Source: CP2-2F sp034432555 | GTDB taxonomy: Bacteria > Chloroflexota > Anaerolineae > Aggregatilineales > UBA2796 | Assembly: GCA_034432555.1 (NCBI GenBank) | Contig: DAOUBW010000013.1 | Location: forward strand, 124,001-188,000 | Reading direction: 5' to 3' | Length of the DNA: 64,000 nucleotides | Part shown: positions 1 to 7,972 of the stretch, piece after piece | Numbering within the stretch: position 1 is the first letter of the stretch | Layout: the number at the start of each line of letters is the position of its first letter | Notes under the pieces: model-generated | The model's input: the letters and a program-made list of their open reading frames with translations, nothing else | Database searches by the model: none | What the model was told of the DNA's origin: nothing | Made by a program: the position numbers and the translations under genes

Positions 1-1
1 C

Positions 2-1057
2 GTCGTTGATTTCGGCGGTGGCACGCTCGATCTATCGCTCATTCAACTGCCGCAGCGCCGTGAGCGCGTTGGCGGTTTGCTAAACGCGTTGCGGCGTGGC
101 GAGACTGCGAATTACACCGCTCGTGTGATTGCCAAAGGCGGCAGGCTGCTTGGCGGCAGCGATATTGATCAATGGCTGATGGCAGAAGTGCTGCGCCTTG
201 CCAACCTTGACGCGGCAACACTCGGTGATGACACGACTGCACTGCTTACCGCTTGCGAGGCGGCAAAAATTGCTTTATCCTCAGCCGATGAGACACAAAT
301 CGCCTTTAGTGTGAACGGCACAGCCCATCAGGTGCAGATTACCCGCGCCATGCTCGAAGGCGTGCTTGATCAGCATGGCTTTTTCAGCACGCTGCGCCAC
401 CTGATTGACAAGGTGATGCACGAGGCAGGGCGTGAAGGCATTTTCACCGAAGACATTCGGCATGTGCTGATCGTTGGCGGCACCGCACTGATTCCCTCGG
501 TGCAGCGCGCCTTGCACCAATATTTCCGCAAAGCGGAACTCTACGCCGACAAGCCGTTCACCGCTGTTGTGGAAGGTGCGCTAGAAGCGGCGCAGGGCAT
601 CAGCCTTGAAGATTTTCTGGTGAACAGCTACGGCTTGCGCCACCTTGATCCGCAGACAGGCGCACACGCCTATGAAGAAATTATCCCGATGGGCAGCCGC
701 TATCCATCTGCCGCACCCTATGAGGTGCTGCTTGGCGCTGCTCACGATGGGCAGACTGAGCTTGAGTTTGTGATCGGCATGATTGACGCTGAATCCGCTG
801 CGATGGTCGAAATTGCCTATGAAGACGGGCGTCCTGTATTCCTAGCACGCGCTGATGCTGCGACCAACCGCGTGATCGCGTTGAACGAATTTGCACCGCC
901 GTTGTGCGTGCCGCTTGATCCACCTGCAACGCTGGGCGAAGATCGCATTCGTGCTGCCTTTAGTGTAGATGCTGAAAAACGCCTGCACGTGACCGTGACC
1001 GACCTTAAGACGCGCCGCACACTTTTACAAGATATGGTCATTGTTGCGCTGCGCTGA
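2..1057 (+). CDS. Hsp70/DnaK-family protein, 5' end outside window
   Basis: The reading frame is already open at the window edge and starts inside the ATPase domain. The first codons encode VVDFGGGTLDLSLI, the phosphate-2 loop of the Hsp70/actin fold. GGSDIDQWLM follows, like the GGxDFD segment, and LIVGGTALIPSVQRAL near nt 464-510 is the adenosine-binding motif. The part after the ATPase is short: about 130 residues of predicted beta structure beginning near IPMGSRYP, like the start of an Hsp70 substrate-binding domain but without the long helical lid of DnaK. It is therefore an Hsp70-like protein rather than canonical DnaK. A TTG inside the frame at nt 77 is not the start, because homology continues upstream of it. 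The HEAT-repeat gene follows after 27 nt, suggesting one transcript. Confidence is high for family and low for client or partner. Confidence 0.88.
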   Translation, partial: VVDFGGGTLDLSLIQLPQRRERVGGLLNALRRGETANYTARVIAKGGRLLGGSDIDQWLMAEVLRLANLDAATLGDDTTALLTACEAAKIALSSADETQIAFSVNGTAHQVQITRAMLEGVLDQHGFFSTLRHLIDKVMHEAGREGIFTEDIRHVLIVGGTALIPSVQRALHQYFRKAELYADKPFTAVVEGALEAAQGISLEDFLVNSYGLRHLDPQTGAHAYEEIIPMGSRYPSAAPYEVLLGAAHDGQTELEFVIGMIDAESAAMVEIAYEDGRPVFLARADAATNRVIALNEFAPPLCVPLDPPATLGEDRIRAAFSVDAEKRLHVTVTDLKTRRTLLQDMVIVALR

Positions 1058-1084
1058 GCTGTGCTGCGCCTTTGGAGATGCTTT

Positions 1085-2296
1085 ATGGGCAATATACCCG
1101 ATCAGACTAGTGGGCGTGAGCCGCGCCTTTCTGCCAAGCACAGCACCTATGGCGCACGCCGCCTTTCGCTGCGCGGCTTGGCAACACTGCTGCACGCCTT
1201 ACCGCCTGAGCAAATCTCGCTGGAAGTGGCAGAGGCGGCACTTCGCAACGAAGATTTTTACGTGCGCTATCATGCTGCGCAAATGCTTGGCAAGCGCGCT
1301 GATCGTGATGCGCGGCTGATCATGGGTGCAGTGCTGGCTGATGGTGAGGTACCATCGCGTGCCACCGTTGCCCGACATTTGGGCACTTTCTCGTGGTTCA
1401 GCGCCGAACCGCTGCTACGGCAAGCACTTGCCGATCCTGATCTGCGCGTGCGTGAGGGCGCTGTTTATGCCCTGTGTGATATGCGTGATCTTCAGGCATT
1501 TCGGCTGTTGGCAGAAACGCTGGACACTGCGCCTGACCTGCTGCGTGCGGCGGCTGCCTACGGACTGCGCGATTGTCAGGATTCCGCTGCCGTGCCTGCC
1601 TTTGCCGCTGCTCTGCGCGCTGCCGACCCTGATATACGCGCAGCGACACTCGAAGCGCTTGGTGCGAATGGCACTGCCGACGCTGTGCCACTGGTGCGCG
1701 GCGCATTGAACGATCCTGATCCTGAAGTGCAATATGCCGCAACGCTCACCTTGCTAGAGTTGATCGGTGAAAACGGCTTAGCAGAGTTGGCTACCGCCAT
1801 TCGTGCGGCGCAGGGTGCCTCACGCGCCGCGCTGCTGCGTGGTCTGTTCCATGCCACCAACTATCTAGGCATTGAAATCGACGAGGATGACGCCAGCGAC
1901 GCCATCTTGGATGCTGTTGAAGAGTCGCTCCACAATGCTGCGCCTGAAGTGCGGCGCGCTGCCGTTTGGTTGGCAGCCTGGGTGCGGCATCCGCGTGCAG
2001 AGGCGTTGCTCGAAACTGCCTACTACGGCGAAACTGATCCTGAGGTGAAGGCGCATGTGCTGCATGTCGCTGTCAACCTGATGGTTGAGCAGAGCGAGGC
2101 ATTCCTAAGCGACGGCTTGGCGAGCGATCTGATCGAGGTGCGCGAAGTGGCAACGCACATCGTCAACAACCGCAGCAGCGGCACAGTGGCGCGCTATGAT
2201 AAAGACGACAAAGCACGGCACGGCTTGTCGCTGCCACACATGGGCGACGATGATTGGTCGGATGTAGATATCCACTTCACGCCACTGGATGGTTGA
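1085..2296 (+). CDS. HEAT-repeat protein
   Basis: This 403-residue, all-helical protein has repeating units of about 30 residues. Typical ones include PDLRVREGAVYALCDM, PDIRAATLEALG and PDPEVQYAATLTLLEL, all with the P-D/E-x-x-V/I-R-x-x-A pattern of HEAT/PBS-lyase repeats. There is no signal peptide or membrane segment, so it should be a cytoplasmic scaffold. I chose the ATG at 1085 because GGAG lies 7 nt upstream. An in-frame GTG at 1061 has no ribosome site and would add eight residues. The gene directly follows the Hsp70-like gene and ends 3 nt before the SpoU methyltransferase gene. The position suggests a co-chaperone or adaptor for the Hsp70-like protein, which is inference. The last 40 residues are acidic and not repeat-like. 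Confidence 0.85.
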   Translation: MGNIPDQTSGREPRLSAKHSTYGARRLSLRGLATLLHALPPEQISLEVAEAALRNEDFYVRYHAAQMLGKRADRDARLIMGAVLADGEVPSRATVARHLGTFSWFSAEPLLRQALADPDLRVREGAVYALCDMRDLQAFRLLAETLDTAPDLLRAAAAYGLRDCQDSAAVPAFAAALRAADPDIRAATLEALGANGTADAVPLVRGALNDPDPEVQYAATLTLLELIGENGLAELATAIRAAQGASRAALLRGLFHATNYLGIEIDEDDASDAILDAVEESLHNAAPEVRRAAVWLAAWVRHPRAEALLETAYYGETDPEVKAHVLHVAVNLMVEQSEAFLSDGLASDLIEVREVATHIVNNRSSGTVARYDKDDKARHGLSLPHMGDDDWSDVDIHFTPLDG

Positions 2297-2299
2297 GCC

Positions 2300-3109
2300 G
2301 TGAGGCGCATCAGTAGCCCTGCCAACGCTACTATCAAGGCGTACCGTGCGCTGCGCCAACGCAGAGCGCGAGCCGAAAGCGGACTGTTCCTTGTTGAAGG
2401 CATTCGCCTTGTGGCAGAGGCAGTTCAGCTCCGCGCACCGCTAGAGGCACTCATTTACGCGCCCGATCTGCTCACCAGCCCGTTTGGGCAGCAGATTGTG
2501 GCGGAAGCACAAACAGGCGGCATCCACGCGCTTGAGGTGACCGCCGAAGTGTTCGAGAGCCTTGCCGCAAAAGAGAACCCAACAGGGTTGGCAGCAGTTG
2601 TGCGCCAAAGCTGGCTGCCGCTGTCCGATGTGACTTTCTCATCGAATAAGCTGTGTTGGGTTGCCCTTGACGCACCACAAGACCCAGGCAACATCGGCAC
2701 AATTATGCGGACGTGCGATGCTGTTGGCGCGGAAGGCGTCATTCTGCTAGGCAACGCTGCCGATCCGTATGATCCGAGCTGCGTGCGCGCCAGCATGGGC
2801 GCTATCTTCTCGCTGAAGGTGGTGCGTGCCACACACGCCGAATTTTTGGCATGGTCTGCCACGTCGGCGGCACGGCTGATCGGCACTTCTGGCGCTGCCA
2901 GCACAGATTACGAGGCAGCCGACTACACAAAACCACTCGTTCTGCTCATGGGCAGCGAGCGCGAAGGCTTGCCTACTGCCCTTCAGTCTGCCTGTCACAG
3001 CCTTGTGCGCCTGCCGATGCTTGGGCGCGGCGATTCGCTGAATTTGGCGGTTGCCTGTGGCGTTATGCTGTACACCATCCTCAGGGCGCAACATACCAGC
3101 AACTTTTAG
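2300..3109 (+). CDS. SpoU/TrmH-family RNA 2'-O-methyltransferase
   Basis: This 269-residue protein matches the SpoU/TrmH class of knotted SAM-dependent enzymes that methylate the 2'-OH of rRNA or tRNA. The N-terminal 95 residues (FLVEGIRLVAEAV) resemble the RNA-binding substrate domain of RlmB/TsnR-type enzymes. Motif 1 is seen as DAPQDPGNIGTIMRTCDAVG, motif 2 as LLMGSEREGLP, and motif 3 as LPMLGRGDSLNLAVACGVML. The usual motif 3 reads IPM-GxxxSLNVSVA, so the catalytic and knot residues are retained. Start is GTG at 2300, 3 nt after the previous stop, with no separate ribosome site, consistent with translational coupling. The exact target nucleotide cannot be told from sequence. Confidence 0.9.
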   Translation: MRRISSPANATIKAYRALRQRRARAESGLFLVEGIRLVAEAVQLRAPLEALIYAPDLLTSPFGQQIVAEAQTGGIHALEVTAEVFESLAAKENPTGLAAVVRQSWLPLSDVTFSSNKLCWVALDAPQDPGNIGTIMRTCDAVGAEGVILLGNAADPYDPSCVRASMGAIFSLKVVRATHAEFLAWSATSAARLIGTSGAASTDYEAADYTKPLVLLMGSEREGLPTALQSACHSLVRLPMLGRGDSLNLAVACGVMLYTILRAQHTSNF

Positions 3110-3178
3110 CGTATTGAAGCGCACAAGGCTATGCTATATCTCATCGTTACAATGTAAAGTGTGAAATGTGGAGATGCC

Positions 3179-3568
3179 GTGAGCAATCAGAGTTACGAGG
3201 CAGCGCGCAAAGCCGCCGAAAAACGCATTAAGAACCGTGTGGAATTCTATCAGCACATAGCCGCCTACGTCGTCATCAATACAATGCTTGCGCTTGCCTT
3301 CCGCGATCAGTGGTGGATTATCTTCCCGATTTTTGGCTGGGGCTTGGGCATCATCATGCACGGGCTAGAGGTCTTTCTGGATGATCCGCTGCGCCGCGAG
3401 CGTGCCATTGAGCGCGAGATGCGAAAGTTGGGCTTCACCGCCACTGATGTTGAGGCGGAAAAGCCAAAGCGGGATCGCGTGGCGCTTACTGATGACGGCG
3501 AGTTGATCTATGAAGATGCTGACGAGTATGAGGAAGAAGCATCACGCCGTAAGCGGCAGAAAAGCTAA
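3179..3568 (+). CDS. 2TM-domain membrane protein
   Basis: This 129-residue protein has a basic N-terminal helix (KAAEKRIKNRVEFYQH) followed by two closely spaced hydrophobic segments, IAAYVVINTMLALAF and WIIFPIFGWGLGIIMHGLEVF. That pattern is the 2TM domain found alone or joined to kinases. A charged cytoplasmic tail ends in KRRQKS. I prefer GTG at 3179 (GGAG 5 nt upstream) over the in-frame GTG at 3161, which would add MKCGDA and has no ribosome site. A TACAAT box at 3150-3155 may be its promoter. The gene converges on the SRPBCC gene, and their stop codons overlap (CTAA at 3565-3568). Function unknown; a membrane anchor or sensor is likely. Confidence 0.75.
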   Translation: MSNQSYEAARKAAEKRIKNRVEFYQHIAAYVVINTMLALAFRDQWWIIFPIFGWGLGIIMHGLEVFLDDPLRRERAIEREMRKLGFTATDVEAEKPKRDRVALTDDGELIYEDADEYEEEASRRKRQKS

Positions 3569-4992
3569 CGCACTTTTAGGCGGCTGCGCTGCGCTAAGCG
3601 CCCTTTCACACGGTCTGCGGATGCGGGCAGTTGGCGCACGCGCAAATGTGCCTTGCGGCGCAGCGTCAAGCGGCGCGGCGGGTGCTGCACACGCTCAGGT
3701 GCGGCTGTGGCGCTTGGTGCGCTATCCGATTCAGCAGGGAGGCTCTCCTCAGCAGGCGTGATGAAACTGGCAACAATGGCATGTAGGTCAGTGCGCGTTT
3801 TTTCGCTAGGGCGCGGCACGCCAAACACATCCCAAATGCTCACCTCACCTGTATCGTAAATGGTGGTTGGCTTAGCCGATTCGTCGGCTGCCTCAGGCGG
3901 GACAGCAGGGGCGTTCTGCTCCACGGCTGCCAGTCTACCGGAGGCTGTCTTTTCAGGGTTGGGCAAGGCTGTGCTTGGCTTGGCAGGCGGCGTATCGCCT
4001 TCGCGCACAGGCGCTTTGGGTAAAGGCAAGCCAGCGGCGGGCGTCGGCGCGATCTCGGGTAAGGTGCGTGGTGCCGGTGTTGGCTTGGGCGGCGTGGCTT
4101 CCAGTGCTTGGGTCGGTTCGGCAGGCGCAGGCGGCGGCGCAACCAATGAAATCGGCACAGTGCGCGCTGATGAGTCCCAGACAAAGTCATCCCCGGTTGG
4201 GCGGGCAGGCGGCTTAGGTGAAGGCTTCTGCTGAAGCGTTTCAGCCAAGCCTTTGGGTTTGCGCGGCTTGGTATCGGCTTGGGTGGAACTGGCTGGCAGC
4301 GCGGCGACTGACGGCATTTCCACCGCGCTTAGCTTGCTCACAAAAGAGGGATCGGCAGGCGGTTTCGGCTGATGAACAAGTGTGGGTGCGCTGGCTGGCG
4401 GTTCGGGCAAATCGTCCTCACCAATGACGAGTGGTTTTGCTTGTTGGGCAAGCAGCTCTTGCGTGCGGATGACCTCTGCGCCGCGGGCAGCACGGGCGGC
4501 GGCATCCGGTGCTGCCTGCATCGCCACACGCGCTTGGCGCTCAGGATCTAGCCGTGCGCCGCTGCGCTCCACCAATTTCCGCAAGGCACGCAGGCTTTCC
4601 ACCATGCGCGCTTCGGTGCGGCGGCGTCCACCGAATGCTTCACGCAGTCCGCTGAAAGGACCGCGCCGACGGTATTCAACGACCCAATTCACGATAGTGC
4701 CTTCAGGCGATGGTTGCAGGCGAAAGCGCGCCCGAAAAGCGCGGTAAGGACCGTCTACCACCTTATATTCGTAGCCAATATTCTCGATCCATGCTGTAAT
4801 TTCTTCGACAACGCTCTTGCCACGTTCGTCTGTGCAGCGGCGGCGCGCACCAACACCTTGTGTATGCGTCGTGAGCATCGAAAGCTGCTTGCAGCCCAAA
4901 TGCCAGCGCGTCACATAGTCAGGCTTGGTTAAGTATGTCCAGATGATATCAGCGGTAGCGGCGATCAAGATGCGTTGGTCAATTAACGGCAC
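3565..4992 (-). CDS. SRPBCC-fold protein with long disordered Pro/Ala-rich tail
   Basis: Residues 1 to about 145 read as a SRPBCC/START-like lipid or polyketide-binding fold. The start PLIDQRILIAATADIIWTYLT is a typical first strand and helix, and the segment ends in a long helix (RRRTEARMVESLRALRKLVE). Residues about 150-430 are low complexity, rich in Pro, Ala, Lys and Glu, with no predicted fold. The last 40 residues are very basic (RRLTLRRKAHLRVRQ). There is no signal peptide, so it should be cytoplasmic. Normal family members stop near 150 residues, which makes the 330-residue tail unusual. The stop overlaps the stop of the convergent 2TM gene. Ligand unknown. The tail could tether nucleic acid or membrane, but this is a guess. 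Confidence 0.75.
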   Translation of the reverse strand: MPLIDQRILIAATADIIWTYLTKPDYVTRWHLGCKQLSMLTTHTQGVGARRRCTDERGKSVVEEITAWIENIGYEYKVVDGPYRAFRARFRLQPSPEGTIVNWVVEYRRRGPFSGLREAFGGRRRTEARMVESLRALRKLVERSGARLDPERQARVAMQAAPDAAARAARGAEVIRTQELLAQQAKPLVIGEDDLPEPPASAPTLVHQPKPPADPSFVSKLSAVEMPSVAALPASSTQADTKPRKPKGLAETLQQKPSPKPPARPTGDDFVWDSSARTVPISLVAPPPAPAEPTQALEATPPKPTPAPRTLPEIAPTPAAGLPLPKAPVREGDTPPAKPSTALPNPEKTASGRLAAVEQNAPAVPPEAADESAKPTTIYDTGEVSIWDVFGVPRPSEKTRTDLHAIVASFITPAEESLPAESDSAPSATAAPERVQHPPRRLTLRRKAHLRVRQLPASADRVKGRLAQRSRLKVR

Positions 4993-5085
4993 GATCTTTT
5001 TTCCTGCTGCAACAACGGTAGCGGCAACCTACGGTTAGGCTACGCTAAACCAATGATACCAAAAAATTGGCGTACGGTCATGGGT

Positions 5086-5865
5086 TTAATAATCAGGTGG
5101 CAATGGGCTGTAGTTCGTCCAGCCGCCATCAATGATCAGTGTTTGCCCTGAAATATGCCGCGCACCCGCCGAACACAGAAACAAAACCGCCGCCGCAATA
5201 TCCTCCACGTGGGCAACACGGCGCGTCGGCGTGATGCTGCCCCAGTCGCGCTCATAGTTGGCAGTTTCTTGGGCAGTGCGCTCCGTGAGCGTGGCGCCGG
5301 GCGCCACCGCATTCACGGTGATATGGTAAGCGCCCAGCTCGTAGGCGAGTGTGCGTGCCATCATGCGTAAGCCTGCTTTGGAGATGCCATACGTACCAAG
5401 CCCGCCAATCGCCTGCACACCTGCTACGGAGGACATCAAAATGATGCGCCCATTGATCTGCCGTGAAACCATCTCGCGCGCTGCTGCCTGCGCCGTGAAA
5501 AAGCTGCCGCGCAAATTAACCGCCAACAGCCGATCAAAGTTTTCTGGCTCATATTCCAAAAAGCGCCCAAACAGCGTGATGCCGGCATTAGCAATCGCAA
5601 TATCCAAGCGTCCTAAACGCATGGTGAGGCGCTCCACCAAAGCGCGCATCGCCGCCACATCTGCCACATCAGACGGATAGGCGTATACCCGCGTGACGCC
5701 CAAGGTACGGTTAAGCGTATCGGCGGCTTGGTCAGCCAGTTCAGCGTTTAGGTCATTCAGGGCAACCACGGCGCCCGCTTCTGCTAGGGCGCGGCACAGT
5801 GCGTAGCCAATGCCCATGCCCGCGCCCGTCACCAATGCCACCTTGCCCGTAAAAGAGTCTGTCAT
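5086..5865 (-). CDS. SDR-family NAD(P)-dependent oxidoreductase
   Basis: This is a classical short-chain dehydrogenase of 259 residues. The N-terminal Rossmann motif is TGAGMGIG, the structural motif is NAG (IANAGITLFG), and the active site is complete: Ser of LMSSVAG, Tyr and Lys of TYGISKAG. The C-terminus shows the family pattern SGQTLIIDGGW, as in FabG-like or glucose dehydrogenase-like enzymes. The enzyme would reduce a ketone or oxidise a secondary alcohol; the substrate cannot be assigned. It is monocistronic, on the opposite strand to the downstream YdcF-like gene. AAGGAT lies just upstream of the ATG as a ribosome site. Confidence 0.9.
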   Translation of the reverse strand: MTDSFTGKVALVTGAGMGIGYALCRALAEAGAVVALNDLNAELADQAADTLNRTLGVTRVYAYPSDVADVAAMRALVERLTMRLGRLDIAIANAGITLFGRFLEYEPENFDRLLAVNLRGSFFTAQAAAREMVSRQINGRIILMSSVAGVQAIGGLGTYGISKAGLRMMARTLAYELGAYHITVNAVAPGATLTERTAQETANYERDWGSITPTRRVAHVEDIAAAVLFLCSAGARHISGQTLIIDGGWTNYSPLPPDY

Positions 5866-5973
5866 CCTTAAAAATCCTTCTCAATAAAGCGGCTGCGCCC
5901 AGCGGCTGATCGTTTTCCTTCTATCTTACGTAGGATGCGCTAGGGCGCAACACGGCAATACTCATCCAGCCTT

Positions 5974-6006
5974 AAACGGTCATACCTTGCTAAGCTATGA
6001 CCGTTT
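5974..6006 (+). terminator. 11-bp perfect inverted repeat with T-run before ydcF-like gene
   Basis: AAACGGTCATA (5974-5984) and TATGACCGTTT (5996-6006) are exact complements separated by 11 nt. The right arm runs into TTTTT, so the element looks like an intrinsic terminator or attenuator on the plus strand. There is no plus-strand gene directly upstream, so termination of read-through or a regulatory attenuator are both possible. An in-frame ATG at 5997 lies inside the right arm, which argues against that ATG as the start of the next gene. Confidence 0.5.
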
Positions 6007-6023
6007 TTGACATAATGGCGTGT

Positions 6024-6623
6024 ATGAAGACACAGACGCTGAGATACCTCCTCTTTGCTTTGGTCGTGCTTGTCGTTGCACTGCCGCTGCTGGGCGCAAC
6101 TTTCATCTATGCCTACGGGCAGGTAGACCGTGCCGCACCTGCTGATGTAATCGTCATTCTTGGCGCCGGCACACGCTACGATGGCACACCTTCGTTCAGC
6201 TATGCACGCCGCATTCGGCACGCGCTGGCGCTCTACAGGCAAGGCTATGCACCGCGCCTGATCTGCACCGGCGGCTATACCCAGCAACGCCCTAGATCAG
6301 AAGGCGCTGCCTGTGCGGACATGCTGCGCGCCAATGGCATCCCTGAATCGGCGATTTTTTATGAGGAAAGCAGCCGTAATACGGAGGAAAACGCGCTGTA
6401 CACCTACCGAATCATGGCGGCGAATGGCTGGCAGAGCGTCCTCATCGTCAGTGATAACTACCACTTGTTCCGCGCAGAGGCGATGTTCCGCACACACGGA
6501 CTGACGGTGAGCAGCAGTCCCGCCCAAGTGAGCAGCGGCGCGCTGACCTGGCAAACGGCACTGCGGAATATGTTCCGCGAAACAGTGGCTTTTGCCTGGT
6601 GGATGCTTAGAAGTTGGTTCTAG
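6024..6623 (+). CDS. YdcF/SanA-type DUF218 protein, membrane anchored
   Basis: This protein of about 199 residues has an N-terminal signal anchor (LRYLLFALVVLVVALPLLGA) and then a DUF218 domain. Recognisable motifs are DVIVILGAGTRYDGTPS, RLICTGGY, the acidic EESSRNTEENA segment and VLIVSDNYHLFRAE. SanA/ElyC/YdcF proteins act at the envelope, and several affect peptidoglycan or vancomycin permeability; the biochemical activity is unresolved. Starts are possible at 5997, 6015 and 6024. I chose 6024 because the earlier ATG lies in a terminator-like hairpin and because MKTQTLRY is a normal start of a signal anchor. No good ribosome site is visible. The stop overlaps the stop of the convergent hydrolase gene. 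Confidence 0.82.
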   Translation: MKTQTLRYLLFALVVLVVALPLLGATFIYAYGQVDRAAPADVIVILGAGTRYDGTPSFSYARRIRHALALYRQGYAPRLICTGGYTQQRPRSEGAACADMLRANGIPESAIFYEESSRNTEENALYTYRIMAANGWQSVLIVSDNYHLFRAEAMFRTHGLTVSSSPAQVSSGALTWQTALRNMFRETVAFAWWMLRSWF

Positions 6624-7564
6624 ACGATCACGTTCCGCAGCACACCAATACGCTCAATTTCCAGTTCCACCACATCACCGCGTTGCAGCCACGGACCTTC
6701 GCCGCGTGTTAGCTCCAGCAGGCAGCCTGTGCCAACCGTGCCACTGCCAAGGACATCACCTGCTTGCAAGGTGACCGCTTCGGAGGCGCGGGCGATCATC
6801 TGCCCGAACGACCAATACAAATCCGCCATGTTGCCGCGTGAACGCTCTACACCGTTCACACGGGCGACCATGCTCAGATCGAAAACGCCGTGCCGCCCTG
6901 TGCGGCGATCTGCTAACGCATCTAAGGTCAGGATGCACGGACCCAGCGATTTGGCGAAATCTTTGCCTTTGGCAGGACCTAAGCCTACTTTCATTTCAAG
7001 GCGCTGCACATCTCGCGCCGACCAATCGTTCAGGATGGTAAAGCCAAGGATGTGTGACTCGGCTGCTTCGGGCGAAATGTCGCGCCCTGCCTTGCCGATC
7101 ACAGCCGCGATCTCTAGCTCATAATCAAGTGCAGCCGTGTAAGGTGGATGAGGAACGTTATCGCCATCGCCACACAAGGCACCCGCGTGCGTATAATAAA
7201 AGACGGGAAAGTGATACCATTCAGGCGGCACTTCACGTCCGCGGTTGGCGTTGGCAGTTTTGACGTGCTGCTCGAAGGCGTAAAAATCACGCAGGGTACG
7301 CGGCTGCACAGGTGGATGCAAGACTACTTCTTCTAGCAGAAAGGTGCGGCGTGTGTGTCCGCGTAGGGTTGGTGGCGCGCCCTCCAGATAGGCGGCATAC
7401 ATGGCGCGAACCTCCTCAAGGGCAGGTGCGCCTTGCCAAATGAAGGCAGACAGGCTACCGCGAGCGTTCTCGCCAACCTCGATGACCTGATCGCGTGCCA
7501 ACACGCCAAAACGCGGATAAGTAGGTTCGTTGGGCAGTTTAGGTGAAAACTCGACAAGCTGCAT
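6620..7564 (-). CDS. Fumarylacetoacetate hydrolase-family protein
   Basis: This 314-residue protein has the FAH fold typical of C-C bond hydrolases and decarboxylases acting on acylpyruvates or aromatic ring-cleavage products. The N-terminal part (MQLVEFSPKLPNEPTYPRFG) is a family-type small domain. The catalytic domain shows DYELEIAAVIGKAGRDIS, which carries the divalent-metal glutamates, then GFTILNDWSARDVQ and GDVLGSGTVGTGCLLEL. Metal ligands and the DWSARD signature are intact. Its neighbours do not form an aromatic degradation operon, so the substrate is open. It converges on the YdcF-like gene with overlapping stops. Confidence 0.9.
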   Translation of the reverse strand: MQLVEFSPKLPNEPTYPRFGVLARDQVIEVGENARGSLSAFIWQGAPALEEVRAMYAAYLEGAPPTLRGHTRRTFLLEEVVLHPPVQPRTLRDFYAFEQHVKTANANRGREVPPEWYHFPVFYYTHAGALCGDGDNVPHPPYTAALDYELEIAAVIGKAGRDISPEAAESHILGFTILNDWSARDVQRLEMKVGLGPAKGKDFAKSLGPCILTLDALADRRTGRHGVFDLSMVARVNGVERSRGNMADLYWSFGQMIARASEAVTLQAGDVLGSGTVGTGCLLELTRGEGPWLQRGDVVELEIERIGVLRNVIV

Positions 7565-7972
7565 GGCTGATGAAGGCTTTCCAAATGTGCTTAGGGCAAA
7601 CTCAGCGTTTCCTAACTATAGCATCTCTGGCAGGACAGACCAAGCCGCCAAAGGCTAAGGGATGCCCTAAACAGCGGTTTTCAAAGGCGGCGGGACACAG
7701 CCCGTTTTGGGCAATTTCATCAATTCTTATAAAACGTATAGGTGTAGAGGACTCGTCAGGGCGCATGGTTATGCGTATAATTATGGGTAACCTAGCGCTA
7801 AGCGCCGCGCTGCGCTCCGCTAGATTCAAGTTACAGCGCTCGAAACGGCTTGTTTTCCAGCTTGCGCCGCGTCCCGAATGCATATTTGGCGCAAAATCGC
7901 CCGAAGTGCGGAAAAGACAGCCTTTCGTTATAAATTATCGTGGGGAAGCTGGGGCGATGGAGGTAGTTCGAC
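7565..7972 (+). promoter_or_regulatory. 408-bp divergent intergenic region upstream of clpC
   Basis: This gap separates the minus-strand hydrolase from clpC. A perfect TATAAT is present at 7776-7781 with a weak TCGTCA-type -35, and TATAAA at 7930-7935 is a second candidate closer to clpC. CTAGCG and CGCTAG flank a GC-rich stretch near 7791-7825. I looked for CIRCE (TTAGCACTC-N9-GAGTGCTAA) and for CtsR-like tandem heptads and found neither. GGAGG at 7959-7963 is the clpC ribosome site. Confidence 0.4.

Noticed and set aside
7565..7972. CIRCE or CtsR operator before clpC
   Set aside because: No TTAGCACTC/GAGTGCTAA pair or CtsR heptad repeat could be found.
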